A stretch of 64,000 nucleotides of DNA. It comes from UBA5078 sp964538025. Lineage in GTDB: Bacteria; Pseudomonadota; Gammaproteobacteria; Pseudomonadales; Pseudohongiellaceae. The stretch spans positions 186,001-250,000 of the forward strand of contig CAZICZ010000004.1 in NCBI GenBank assembly GCA_964538025.1, in the 5' to 3' direction. Position numbers and translations under genes: made by a program. Below are positions 25,984 through 34,992 of this stretch, piece by piece (within the stretch, counting starts at the first letter, position 1; each line of letters opens with the position of its first letter). The notes under the pieces were generated by a model. That model saw only the letters and a list, made by a program, of their open reading frames with translations, did not search any database and was not told the origin of the DNA.

Positions 25984-27636
25984 GTGCCAGTTGAAAGCAT
26001 AAAAGTACCGAATCTGGGCGACTCCAAGGACGTCGAGGTCATCGAAATTCTGGTGAAAGCCGGACAATCCGTCAGCGAAAACGATTCCCTGATGGTGCTC
26101 GAAAGTGACAAGGCGGCCATGGAGATTCCCTGCCCCAAGAGCGGTGTGATCAAGAGCATTTCACTTAAACTCGGCGATCAGGTTTCCGAGGGGGATGAGA
26201 TTCTGCAACTGGAAGTGGAAGGGACGTCGGCCGCAGCGCCAGCACCCACCGCTGCAGCTCCCGCCAAACAGGATACAGCCCCCGCGCCTGCTCCCGCACC
26301 GTCTCCTGCCCCGGCAGCTGCCTCCGGTGCGGCGCGCGTGGAAGTAATCAGCGTTCCCGACTTGGGCGGTGACAGCAACGTCGAAGTGATTGAAGTGCAC
26401 GTGGCAGTCGGCGATGTGATCAAGGCTGAAGATGCCTTGATCACGCTGGAGTCCGACAAGGCTGCCATGGAAGTCCCCTCTCCCAAGGCCGGCGAAGTCA
26501 AGGCGATCACCCTGAAAATCGGGGATAAAGTGTCGCAAGGATCCGCAATTCTGGAATTACTGGTTTCCGACGCCGGTGCGCCTGCAGTTTCAGCACCAGC
26601 CCCGGCCCCAGCCCCAGCCCCAGCCCCAGCACCAGCCGCCGCGGCGCAATCTGATGTCGCGCAAAAAGTGGTGGCACCTGTTGCTGCGCCGGCACCCGCC
26701 TCAACACCCTCGGGAGCGGCGGACAGTGGGAGTGGGGCGAATGTTTACGCGGGGCCCGCGGTGCGCAAGCTTGCCCGTGAGCTCGGCGTTGATCTGACGC
26801 AAGTGGCCGGCTCTGGTGCGAAGAACCGGATTCTCAAGGAAGACATTCACGCGTTTGTGAAAGCACGCCTGCAGGCCCCAGTCGCCTTGCCTGGAAGTGC
26901 GGTGCTGGCCTCTGTGCCGGATATCGACTTCAGCCAGTTCGGTGAAATCGAGCAGGTTGCCATGAGCAAGTTGCATAAGGTGACCGCAGCGAATATGCAG
27001 CGCAACTGGTCTGTCGTGCCTCACGTAACACAATTTAACGAGGCTGATATTACCGAGCTGGAACAGTTCCGTGCCGACATGAAGGCAGAGGCGGACAAGA
27101 AGGGCGTCAAGCTGACCTTCCTGCCGTTCCTGTTGAAGGCATGCGCCAAGGTACTGGCCGAATATCCCCAGTTCAACGTGTCGCTGCATTCCTCTGGCGA
27201 ATACCTTATCCAGAAGAAATACATCCACATCGGCGTCGCCGTCGCCACCGAGGCGGGTCTGATGGTGCCGGTCATCCGGGACGTGGATAAAAAGTCGATC
27301 TGGGAGCTAGCCGCCGAAGTCGTGGTGCTGAGCGACAAGGCAAAGAATCGTCGGCTCAGCAAGGAAGACATGCAGGGAGCGTGTTTTACTATTTCGAGCC
27401 TGGGAGCGCTGGGCGGTACCGGATTCACGCCTATCGTCAACGCCCCTGAAGTCGCGATTCTGGGCGTGTCCAAGACCCAGGTGAAGCCTGTGTATAGCAA
27501 CGGGCAGTGGGTGCCGCGGCAAATGTTGCCTCTGGCACTCTCTTATGATCACCGGGCAGTGAACGGCGTCGATGGCGGCATGTTTGCGAGCTACCTCGCG
27601 AAACTGCTGGGCGACATTCGACTGCTCGTCCTCTAG
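25984..27636 (+). CDS. aceF: Dihydrolipoyllysine acetyltransferase (PDH E2) AceF
   Basis: Core of the pyruvate dehydrogenase complex; transfers acetyl groups to CoA. GTG start with CAGGAG upstream; 550 residues. Two lipoyl domains are seen, each with ESDKAAME around the lipoylated Lys, joined by Ala/Pro-rich linkers. Next come a peripheral subunit-binding domain (GPAVRKLARELGVDL) and the catalytic domain ending SYDHRAVNGVDGG with the active-site His. The second linker is encoded by a tandem hexanucleotide repeat. Species vary from one to three lipoyl domains; this one has two. Confidence 0.98.
   Translation: MPVESIKVPNLGDSKDVEVIEILVKAGQSVSENDSLMVLESDKAAMEIPCPKSGVIKSISLKLGDQVSEGDEILQLEVEGTSAAAPAPTAAAPAKQDTAPAPAPAPSPAPAAASGAARVEVISVPDLGGDSNVEVIEVHVAVGDVIKAEDALITLESDKAAMEVPSPKAGEVKAITLKIGDKVSQGSAILELLVSDAGAPAVSAPAPAPAPAPAPAPAAAAQSDVAQKVVAPVAAPAPASTPSGAADSGSGANVYAGPAVRKLARELGVDLTQVAGSGAKNRILKEDIHAFVKARLQAPVALPGSAVLASVPDIDFSQFGEIEQVAMSKLHKVTAANMQRNWSVVPHVTQFNEADITELEQFRADMKAEADKKGVKLTFLPFLLKACAKVLAEYPQFNVSLHSSGEYLIQKKYIHIGVAVATEAGLMVPVIRDVDKKSIWELAAEVVVLSDKAKNRRLSKEDMQGACFTISSLGALGGTGFTPIVNAPEVAILGVSKTQVKPVYSNGQWVPRQMLPLALSYDHRAVNGVDGGMFASYLAKLLGDIRLLVL
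26594..26635 (+). repeat. Tandem hexanucleotide repeat encoding the AceF Pro-Ala linker
   Basis: Seven units of the pattern CCCCAG (four perfect, three with one change) encode alternating Pro and Ala in the second linker. Such repeats can gain or lose units by slippage without changing the frame. Confidence 0.85.
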
Positions 27637-27646
27637 GAAGCTTATG

Positions 27647-27676
27647 GCTCTGGCTGGGAAAATTCTCAGTCAGAGC
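27647..27676. terminator. Hairpin between convergent aceF and ABC ATPase genes
   Basis: GCTCTGGCTGGGA can pair with TTCTCAGTCAGAGC over 13 positions, including two G-T wobbles, around a four-base loop. There is no T tract on either side. Its place between two convergent stops favours a terminator role. Confidence 0.5.
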
Positions 27677-27684
27677 GCTGCCCT

Positions 27685-28479
27685 TCACGTCGGATAAAAC
27701 AGCAGGCGCTCCTCGTCCAGCTTCACCGCCGACATCGCACAACCGAAGGCAATGCTCAGCGTCGTCGGTGTCAGAATCTCCCGCGTTTTGCCGACCAGAC
27801 ATTCTCCCTCACCCATCATCAACACAATCTGATCGCACAAACGTGCCGCCAGATTGATGTCATGTGTCGCCATGCAGATGGCTGCAGCGTGGCGGAGCGC
27901 ATGCCCGCGTAACAGCTTCAGGGAGCGCAGGGCGAAACCGCTGTCGAGATGGTTGCCGGGCTCATCCAGCAGGAACAGACGCGGCGACTGGGTGAGCAGT
28001 GTGGCGATCGCGAGCCGTTGACGTTCTCCTCCCGAGAGCGAGCCAATCTCGCGTTCGGCCAGAGCGGCTAGGCCCACCGCGTCCAAGGCAGCCTTGGCCA
28101 TCTGCCAATCCGCTATTCCCTCCCACTCCCAGTCGCGCAAATGTGGAAATCGTCCGGTCAGAACAGTCTCCATGACGGTGGCCGGCATCAGGTCATGGCT
28201 TTTCTGGAACAGTATTCCCAGCTGGCGGGCGAGCGATTTTCTGGACCAGTCATTCAATGCTTTGCCGGCAATCTCGATGCTTCCGCTGTGCGGGGCACGA
28301 AATCGCATGAGCGTATGGAGGAGCGTGGTCTTGCCGCTGCCATTCTGGCCCAGAATCCCAATGCATTCCCCCGCCCTCACGTGAAGGGTCAGGGAGTCGA
28401 CAAGTGATCGCTCGGCGACACGGAGTGACAAGGCCTGAGTGGCAAGCACCACCGGCGCGGAGTCAGGAGAGGAATCCAT
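27685..28479 (-). CDS. ABC transporter ATP-binding protein (iron-siderophore/cobalamin type)
   Basis: Cytoplasmic ATPase of a FecCDE/BtuCD-type importer, 264 residues. Walker A is GQNGSGKTT, signature LSGGERQRLAIA, Walker B LFLLDEPGNHLD, and the H-loop lies in ICMATHDINLA. It begins three bases after the permease stop, so the pair is one transcript. Substrate could be ferric siderophore, haem or cobalamin; no substrate-binding protein or TonB-dependent receptor is nearby to decide. Confidence 0.93.
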   Translation of the reverse strand: MDSSPDSAPVVLATQALSLRVAERSLVDSLTLHVRAGECIGILGQNGSGKTTLLHTLMRFRAPHSGSIEIAGKALNDWSRKSLARQLGILFQKSHDLMPATVMETVLTGRFPHLRDWEWEGIADWQMAKAALDAVGLAALAEREIGSLSGGERQRLAIATLLTQSPRLFLLDEPGNHLDSGFALRSLKLLRGHALRHAAAICMATHDINLAARLCDQIVLMMGEGECLVGKTREILTPTTLSIAFGCAMSAVKLDEERLLFYPT

Positions 28480-28482
28480 GGC

Positions 28483-29472
28483 TTATTCCCTTGCCTGCAC
28501 ACGTGTGTGGCGCAAAATCAGAAGAAACATCGGGACACCAATGACTGCCGTAATCACTCCGACAGGAAGTTGTTGCGGGCTGACCACCGTGCGCGCCACG
28601 CTGTCGGCCACCATCAGGAAGGTGCCACCGGAGAGTACCGCCGCCGGGATCAGCACGCGGTGATCGCGCGCACCTGCAAGTCTCAGCATGTGGGGCATGA
28701 TCAGTCCGACAAAGCCGACAGAACCTGCAATAGTGACTGCGCAGGCGGTCATGAGCGAGGCAGAAAAATACAGCAGAATCTTCAGTCGAGCGACATCGAC
28801 ACCAAGAGATTCCGCTTCCTGTTCGCCCCGGATGAGGACGTTCAAGGCCCGTGCGCGGACCATGAGCAGGGCACTTCCTGCCAGTAGAACGCCGAGGCTG
28901 ATCGGGCCGGCGCGACTCTGACTCAGATCGCCCATTAGCCAGAAAAGCATGCTGTAGACGCTGTTGTTGGCGCTCGTGCTGAGCAGGATATTGATCATCG
29001 CCCCCCAGCCGGCCGAGACCACGACCCCGGTGAGGATGAGGCGCGTCGAGGACCAGGTGTGACCCGATCGTGCCAGACCGAACACAATAAGCAGAGAGAG
29101 CACAGCACCGAGGAATGCGGCATTGGATACCCACACGGCGCTGAGGCCAAAGAGAATCGCGCCCAATGCCGCCACGGCGGCGCCTCCCGAAATGCCCAGA
29201 ATATAGGGGTCGGCGAGAGGATTGCGCAGCAAAACCTGCATGACGACACCAGAGAGTGCCAGCAGCGCGCCAGTCACAAATGCGGCGATGCTGCGGGGAA
29301 TGCGCAGCTCAAACAGAATCTGCCCTTGCAGGCCATCATTGCCACTGAGCAGCAGGGCGATGACATCCCGCATGCCCAGAGTCGCACTGCCGCTGCTGAA
29401 GGAGAAGAAAAAACCACACACGGTCAGCGCCAGAAGTACGAGCAGGAGGACGACATGGTGACGCTGGATCAA
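28483..29472 (-). CDS. FecCD-family ABC transporter permease
   Basis: Polytopic permease of 329 residues with about nine to ten membrane segments. Family motifs include GALLALSGVVMQ, RNPLADPYILGISGGAA, and GFVGLIMPHMLR near the ATPase-contact loop. The start is TTG at 29472, supported by AGGAG ten bases upstream; that sequence overlaps the stop of the upstream hydrolase gene, which suggests translational coupling. The importer has no periplasmic binding protein gene in this window. Confidence 0.93.
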   Translation of the reverse strand: MIQRHHVVLLLVLLALTVCGFFFSFSSGSATLGMRDVIALLLSGNDGLQGQILFELRIPRSIAAFVTGALLALSGVVMQVLLRNPLADPYILGISGGAAVAALGAILFGLSAVWVSNAAFLGAVLSLLIVFGLARSGHTWSSTRLILTGVVVSAGWGAMINILLSTSANNSVYSMLFWLMGDLSQSRAGPISLGVLLAGSALLMVRARALNVLIRGEQEAESLGVDVARLKILLYFSASLMTACAVTIAGSVGFVGLIMPHMLRLAGARDHRVLIPAAVLSGGTFLMVADSVARTVVSPQQLPVGVITAVIGVPMFLLILRHTRVQARE

Positions 29473-29485
29473 AAGACGGATGCTC

Positions 29486-31189
29486 CTAATTCACGGGAAA
29501 CTGCGTGGCTTGTCCGGCAATCACATACCAGGTGACGAACAACGCGTTGATGAACGCCCCGGGCAGGTAACTGGCGGTTCGCCGGTACGCAAAGGTGCTG
29601 ATGATGGCGACAATGCTCAACAGCGGCACGAATTGTAGCATCACGATGGTGTTCAGGGGTTCGTTGGGTGTGAGCAAAGTGCCGGTACCGAACAGTGATC
29701 CATACTGCAGCAGCAGGAATGCGAGAAAGCCCCCCATCAAAACCAGAATATTCGCCGCGTATTCACGTCTGGCACTGTCGCCCGCGACGCTCAGGCCGCC
29801 GTGAAGTGCCCGCAATGCCAGCAGGAAAAACACCGTAAAGAGCACCCCATAAACGGGCATGATCTTCAGGTGCATCAGGCTCAGAGGGCGCACGCCAACA
29901 AACCAGAACCGGAAATCCACCGCGAACAGGAAATCGGCGAGAAGCACAGAGGTGTAAGCGACGCTCACAGTGGCCAGCGACAGGAGGGCTGTGGGCAACA
30001 GGCGGTAGCTGAATTCGACCTTGCCGGTTCGCCAGAGCAGGCCCAATCCCGTCAGGATCACACCGTTTGCGACACCCCAAAAGGCAACCTGACTCGTGAT
30101 TGTTTGCGGAAACAGGGCCGACGCGCGGAGCAGTTGCGCCCCCCATCCCATCAGCGGATAGAAGCTGATGACAGGGATCACAGCGCTGACAATCGCCACC
30201 CCCCACCATTTCGGGTTTCTGTGAGCAAACGCAAAGTGCACTGGCACCTGCCTGAGTGAGGCAAAGGCGGGGCTCGCCAGGAACAGCTCGATTGTTCCGC
30301 AGATCAGCGTGACAAAGCCGATCAACGCAATGACGGTACCCAGTTCCTTCCAGTACCAGATTTGCTGGTTTTCGGGAAAGGGTGTCCCGCCTTCCAGTGT
30401 CTGGGCAAACCAGTGAATGGCGTGTCCAATGGCCGCTCGGGAAAGATGATCACCAGGATGCGTTACGGGCGGCGAATACAACACGCGCGCGGTGCCCTGC
30501 GCAATATTGCCGTAGACATCCCCGGGTCGAACGCGTTGATTCGTGCCGAACAAGGCTTGGAGATTCGCGCTGTCGCCCACCTCACTTCCCTTGGGAGATT
30601 GCCACATCGTGCTGGCAAATTCGTCGAACTGGGAAAAGACCACGGCCACATTCCGCGGCCAGGCAGGCGTGCCCGGGGCGGAGCGACCGCCTCCAACGCT
30701 GGAGCCTTCGAGCACCATCGCCTTGTAGCCGTCCGGATAGGCGCTGGCTGCCGCCAGTATCGTCCAGCCTCCCATGGAATGCCCTTCGAGCCCGATATTG
30801 TCCTTGTCCACAAACTCCAGCGATCGCAGATACGCGAGGCTCGCAGGACCGCCATAGCCGTTGGCAAAGGCGGGTGCGTCCGATTCGCCATGCCCTGCCT
30901 GATCGATTGCCAGAACAACGTACCCCCGTCGGGCAAATTCAATCGCAAACCCGGATTGCACTTCGCGCGTGTTGATGTAGCCGTGAACCGCCAGAATGCC
31001 CGGTGCCGGCGTTGCGTTGCTCACGCCCGGAGGAATGTACAGTGACCCGGCGATGACCTTGCCGTCCGTGCCGTTGAAGCGCACGTCCTTGATCCGGATA
31101 TCGCCGGCCGTTTGAATGCTGTGCGCCAGAAAGACGCCGAGAAGGATGATGACCCATCCCAAGGTGAACAGTCGCCAATGCGGTTTCAT
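29486..31189 (-). CDS. Membrane-bound alpha/beta hydrolase
   Basis: Protein of 567 residues from the ATG at 31189 (GAGG nine bases upstream). One membrane segment lies at about residues 8-28. Next is an extracytoplasmic hydrolase domain with GILAVHGYINT (oxyanion region), the nucleophile elbow GLEGHSMGGW and a late His in VTHPGDHLSR. The C-terminal 260 residues hold about seven more membrane segments. It could be an esterase or peptidase on the outer face of the inner membrane. The next gene, a FecCD permease, starts 13 bases after it, so the two may share a task, such as releasing iron from an ester siderophore. That link is only inference. Confidence 0.8.
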   Translation of the reverse strand: MKPHWRLFTLGWVIILLGVFLAHSIQTAGDIRIKDVRFNGTDGKVIAGSLYIPPGVSNATPAPGILAVHGYINTREVQSGFAIEFARRGYVVLAIDQAGHGESDAPAFANGYGGPASLAYLRSLEFVDKDNIGLEGHSMGGWTILAAASAYPDGYKAMVLEGSSVGGGRSAPGTPAWPRNVAVVFSQFDEFASTMWQSPKGSEVGDSANLQALFGTNQRVRPGDVYGNIAQGTARVLYSPPVTHPGDHLSRAAIGHAIHWFAQTLEGGTPFPENQQIWYWKELGTVIALIGFVTLICGTIELFLASPAFASLRQVPVHFAFAHRNPKWWGVAIVSAVIPVISFYPLMGWGAQLLRASALFPQTITSQVAFWGVANGVILTGLGLLWRTGKVEFSYRLLPTALLSLATVSVAYTSVLLADFLFAVDFRFWFVGVRPLSLMHLKIMPVYGVLFTVFFLLALRALHGGLSVAGDSARREYAANILVLMGGFLAFLLLQYGSLFGTGTLLTPNEPLNTIVMLQFVPLLSIVAIISTFAYRRTASYLPGAFINALFVTWYVIAGQATQFPVN

Positions 31190-31267
31190 TATTATTATCC
31201 TCGCCGGGCTAGGGGGTGTTTTTGAATGAAGTGACCGAATGGTAAGGGATACCCTGTGAGGCTGCAA

Positions 31268-32230
31268 TCAAGGTGTGCGCGACTCAAGCGTAGTGCGCAG
31301 GCGTTCAATCACCGACAGCGTGACAGGGCAGGGCAGCGCGTGTTTCTGTGCCAGTTCGCACAAATAGCCATTGAGGTAGGCGATCTCGGTTTCCTTGCCA
31401 TCAAGGGCATCCTGCCGCATCGAAGAGACATTGTTGGCTGTTTGCCGCAGGACACGCTCCACCTCGTGCGCCAGCGACACAAAGGCAGGGGTTTCCGGCA
31501 GTTCGGCGAACAGCTGCTCAATCTCGGAGACCAGCGCGGCGAGATCACGCCGCGCTGCGGGCTGCGTCAACAGTCCGCCGTTGCGACAGTCATGGATAAC
31601 GGTCAGAGCATTGATAGCGCAGTTCACGGCGAACTTTTTCCATAGGCGGCCTGTGATGTCCTCGTCCCACTGGATGCGCATAGCGCGTTGCGGCAGGTCC
31701 CCCAACATGGCGGCGCTGGTGTCCATTGCCGCAGATGACCACGCCCCCAGAAAGGCCTCACCCTGCCCGGCGTGGACCACACGCAGCGGACCTTCCCGAA
31801 ATGCCCCGTGACTGGTGCTGAGGCAATACAGCGGCAGATCTGGAAATGCCCGACGAATGTCCCGTTGCGACATGATGCCGTTCTGCAAAAGAACCAGGCG
31901 GCTGTGGGAGGACAGGCAGTTCCGCAAGGCCATCACGGCTGGCAGTGCGTCCTGTGCCTTTGTGCACACCAGCAGGGTGTGAATTGGATTCAGGTAACCA
32001 GAGGACACGGCCGCTTGTACCGGGACCACCCGCGTCTGCTCGCCTTCCCGCAGCACAATGCCGCCCTGGGATTGACACAGGTCGGTGTCCTGCTTGCTTC
32101 GGGTTAACAGCGTGACGGTGGCAGCCGTTTTACAGACGATCGCATGGTCAGCGAGGGCGGCCGCCCAGAGGCAGCCCATGGCACCTGCACCGAGTACATG
32201 GAACGACAAGGGGGGGTTACCCCCGGACAC
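31268..32230 (-). CDS. Putative 2-dehydropantoate 2-reductase (PanE/ApbA family)
   Basis: NADPH-dependent ketopantoate reductase fold, 320 residues. The nucleotide-binding motif LGAGAMGCLWAA is at the N-terminus, and LLVCTKAQDALPA, QNGI and WKKFAVNCAINALT fit the catalytic region with its Lys. It would reduce ketopantoate to pantoate for coenzyme A. Start is uncertain: GTG at 32230 or TTG at 32209, neither with a good ribosome binding site. It is divergent from yajQ. Paralogues with other substrates exist in this family, so no gene symbol is given. Confidence 0.85.
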   Translation of the reverse strand: MSGGNPPLSFHVLGAGAMGCLWAAALADHAIVCKTAATVTLLTRSKQDTDLCQSQGGIVLREGEQTRVVPVQAAVSSGYLNPIHTLLVCTKAQDALPAVMALRNCLSSHSRLVLLQNGIMSQRDIRRAFPDLPLYCLSTSHGAFREGPLRVVHAGQGEAFLGAWSSAAMDTSAAMLGDLPQRAMRIQWDEDITGRLWKKFAVNCAINALTVIHDCRNGGLLTQPAARRDLAALVSEIEQLFAELPETPAFVSLAHEVERVLRQTANNVSSMRQDALDGKETEIAYLNGYLCELAQKHALPCPVTLSVIERLRTTLESRTP

Positions 32231-32363
32231 AGACGCGTGGATGATGGAAGCTCTCCGCTGGGAACGACAGAGCGGTATGATTCACCATCCTTGCCGTCGG
32301 TGGTAGACTTGCGAGCAGTGTTTTTGCCCCGGTGGCTGTCAGGAAACAGAAAGGAAAGAGCTC

Positions 32364-32846
32364 ATGCCTTCATTCGATATCGTCTCAGAAGTGGATATGC
32401 CCGAAGTCAATAATGCCATCGATCAGGCGAAGCGCGAGATTGGCACCCGTTTCGACTTTAAGGGCGTTGATGCCACCTTTGAACTCAAAGATAAAACAGT
32501 GACGCTGACAGCGGATTCCGAATTCCAGCTGGAGCAGATGCTGGACATCCTCAAGGGGAAAATGGTCAAACGCAATGTGGACGTAAAGTCCCTGGATCAG
32601 GGAGAGGTGCAAAAATCCGGCAAGCAGTGCCTGCTCGACATTACGATTGTGCAGGGCATCGAGGCCGACATGGCACGCAAGATTGTCAAACTGATCAAGG
32701 ATTCCAAGGCCAAGGTGCAGGCTGCCATTCAGGGCGAAAAGCTGCGTGTGACGGGCAAGAAGCGCGACGACCTGCAGGAAGTCATCGCGATGCTGCGGGA
32801 AGCGAAACTCGAGGTCCCCCTCCAATTCAACAATTTCAGAGATTGA
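32364..32846 (+). CDS. yajQ: YajQ family nucleotide-binding protein
   Basis: Small protein of 160 residues with the family start MPSFDIVSEVDMPEVNNA and two ferredoxin-like halves ending LQFNNFRD. Members bind nucleotides or tRNA, and in Xanthomonas and Pseudomonas the homologue was reported as a cyclic di-GMP effector. GGAAAGAG precedes the ATG. It is followed after 25 bases by an AmpG-like transporter. Confidence 0.95.
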   Translation: MPSFDIVSEVDMPEVNNAIDQAKREIGTRFDFKGVDATFELKDKTVTLTADSEFQLEQMLDILKGKMVKRNVDVKSLDQGEVQKSGKQCLLDITIVQGIEADMARKIVKLIKDSKAKVQAAIQGEKLRVTGKKRDDLQEVIAMLREAKLEVPLQFNNFRD

Positions 32847-32871
32847 GCGCCTGCGCGCCGATCGAGGTCCC

Positions 32872-34251
32872 TTGAACCCCACCCGAACGCTCCGTCAGTC
32901 CTTTGAGCAGCTGCAGGACAAGCGCTTTCTGATGATCTTCCTGCTGGGCTTTTCCAGCGGTTTTCCGTGGGTCCTGCACGGCTCCGTGTTGACCCTGTGG
33001 CTGCAGGCCTCCGGGCTGTCGCGTTCCGCCATCGGCTATTTCGGCGCAGTTGCCACGGTCTACGCGATCAACTGGATGTGGGCGCCACTAGTCGACCGTT
33101 TTCGTCTTCCCCTTCTCGGCCGCCTCGGTCAGCGTCGTTCCTGGATATTGCTGACACAGGGCGGCATTCTAGTGTCCGTTGTGCTGCTCAGCGGTACCGA
33201 TCCGACGGCAAATCTCGTCCTGGTCAGTGTGTGGGCGCTCGCGATTGCCCTGTTTTCTGCCACACAGGACATCGCGGTGGATGCCTTCCGCATCAGCATC
33301 TTTCGTCAGGCCGAAAGCGACGACAAGATGCCCTTTGCCGCCGCCGTGAGCACCACAGGCTGGTGGGCTGGCTACGGGTTTATCGGAGGTGCCTTCGCGC
33401 TCGCCTTGGGGGGCGAATGGCTGGGTTTCAGCTGGCCGGAGGTATACCGTTGCGTCGCCATTGTGTACGTCGGCTTAATGGCCCTGACGCTGTGGGTGCG
33501 CGAACCGGTCATTGAACAGGAAGACCATGTGCCGGTACTGAAAGCGAGCCACGGCAATCCCATCGTGCAGTGGTTTACTACCTACATTGCGGCTCCTTTC
33601 GCAGAGTTCTTTTCGCGCTGCGGTCTCAAACTGGCCCTCTCCATTCTGTTGTTGCTGATGGTGTTCCGCCTGGGTGAGGCGATGCTGGGGCGGATGTCGC
33701 TGGTCTTCTATGGCGAGATCGGCTTTACGCCCGAGCAGATCGCGTTGTACTCCAAATTTTTCGGTGGGCTCGTCACCGCCGTTTTCAGTCTTATGGGCGC
33801 CGTCATCAACACCCGGTTCGGCGTGGTCAAAGGGCTGTTTGTCGGCGGCGTGGCGATGGCGTCCTCAAACCTGCTCTTTGCCCTGATGGCGGTGACGGGG
33901 CCGGACGTTAACCTCCTGCTGATCACCATGCTGGTTGATAATTTCAGTGCCGCCTTTGCCACCGTAGCGTTTATCTCGTTTATCTCCTATTTCACCAGCC
34001 GGACCTATACCGGCACGCAATATGCCCTGATGTCCTCCGTCTCCAATTTCGGGCGCACAACGCTCGCGGCCTCCAGCGGCACCCTCGTGGATGGCCTGAA
34101 CGGTGACTGGGCATTGTTTTTCATCCTGACTGCCCTCATGGTGATCCCGGGTCTGATGTTGTTGCTGTGGATTGGCAGGCAAATTTCTGACTACGCCCTC
34201 GCGCGCGAAGTGCCCTCCACGGAGGGGCCCCACACGCGCGAAAGTGACTGA
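32872..34251 (+). CDS. ampG: AmpG-like muropeptide transporter (MFS)
   Basis: Twelve-segment permease of 459 residues; AmpG brings GlcNAc-anhydromuropeptides into the cytosol for recycling. The N-terminus FLLGFSSGFPWVLHGSVLTLWLQ, the segment WAPLVDRFRLP, and ATQDIAVDAFRI are typical of AmpG. TTG start with GAGG five bases upstream. Together with ampD (21575) and mltB (49729) it would complete parts of wall recycling. Similar Pseudomonas genomes have two AmpG paralogues, so AmpG versus AmpP cannot be decided. Confidence 0.85.
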   Translation: MNPTRTLRQSFEQLQDKRFLMIFLLGFSSGFPWVLHGSVLTLWLQASGLSRSAIGYFGAVATVYAINWMWAPLVDRFRLPLLGRLGQRRSWILLTQGGILVSVVLLSGTDPTANLVLVSVWALAIALFSATQDIAVDAFRISIFRQAESDDKMPFAAAVSTTGWWAGYGFIGGAFALALGGEWLGFSWPEVYRCVAIVYVGLMALTLWVREPVIEQEDHVPVLKASHGNPIVQWFTTYIAAPFAEFFSRCGLKLALSILLLLMVFRLGEAMLGRMSLVFYGEIGFTPEQIALYSKFFGGLVTAVFSLMGAVINTRFGVVKGLFVGGVAMASSNLLFALMAVTGPDVNLLLITMLVDNFSAAFATVAFISFISYFTSRTYTGTQYALMSSVSNFGRTTLAASSGTLVDGLNGDWALFFILTALMVIPGLMLLLWIGRQISDYALAREVPSTEGPHTRESD

Positions 34252-34277
34252 GCTCTCGGCTCGACCAAGGAGATTCT

Positions 34278-34772
34278 GTGCGCTTTCCATTGCTGGCTTT
34301 CATTGTCATTCCGTTCATCGAAATACTGCTCTTGCTGAAGGTCAGTGATGCGATTGGCGCGTTGCCGACAATTGCGTTGGTGTTGTCCACTGCCGTTCTG
34401 GGCGTGAACCTGCTCAAGCGTCAAGGACTGGGAACCCTGCTGCGTTTTCAGGAGCGATTGCAGCAGGGCCAGATTCCGGCACAGGAAATTGTAGAAGGCA
34501 TGCTCATCGCCTTTGCCGGCGCGCTATTGCTGACACCGGGCTTCCTGACGGACGCCATCGGATTTACCTGTCTGCTGCCCCCGGTGCGTCGGCACATTGC
34601 CCGGCGGATCCTGCGCTCCAGCAATGTCTTTTTCATGGGAGGTGGCTTCCAGCAGCGTCAGTCCTTTCATTTTGAGGATCCTCACGCGGGCAGCGGCCAG
34701 ACCTATGAGGGAGACTTCCGTCAGGAGTCGCGCCCTGCGTCCTCGCTCGATAAACCCGACTCCCGCGAGTAA
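34278..34772 (+). CDS. fxsA: FxsA family membrane protein
   Basis: Inner-membrane protein of 164 residues. GTG start with AAGGAG upstream. The conserved N-terminal LLAFIVIPFIEILLLLKV and the middle EGMLIAFAGALLLTPGFLTDAIGF give three to four membrane segments; a hydrophilic tail follows. In E. coli, overproduction blocks exclusion of phage T7 by the F plasmid. Its place just before groES-groEL is common in gammaproteobacteria. Confidence 0.94.
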   Translation: MRFPLLAFIVIPFIEILLLLKVSDAIGALPTIALVLSTAVLGVNLLKRQGLGTLLRFQERLQQGQIPAQEIVEGMLIAFAGALLLTPGFLTDAIGFTCLLPPVRRHIARRILRSSNVFFMGGGFQQRQSFHFEDPHAGSGQTYEGDFRQESRPASSLDKPDSRE

Positions 34773-34827
34773 GCGTTGGCCCGCCTGTATTCCTTTCTGC
34801 TAAATGCAAAAAATTTTCATCTCAGGC

Positions 34828-34855
34828 GTTGAAAAATCTTCCTGCCACCCCATCT
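34828..34855 (+). promoter_or_regulatory. Heat-shock (sigma-32) promoter of groESL
   Basis: GTTGAAA (34828-34834) and CCCCATCT (34848-34855) are separated by 13 bases. This is nearly the textbook sigma-32 promoter (CTTGAAA, 11-16 bases, CCCCATNT), about 137 bases before groES. No CIRCE repeat is seen. Confidence 0.88.
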
Positions 34856-34992
34856 AGTAGCCACCACATCGTCGCGCGGGTTCTGCGTTGACGAGGTTAG
34901 CAATACACATGACACAGATCGGTGCAACCGGAAGTAAACGCTTGCAGCGGCTGTGGTTGCGAATTTAAAAACTGTTTCAGGAGAAGAAATTG

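Noticed and set aside
34773..34992. CIRCE element before groES
   Set aside because: No TTAGCACTC inverted repeat is present; the sigma-32 promoter explains regulation.
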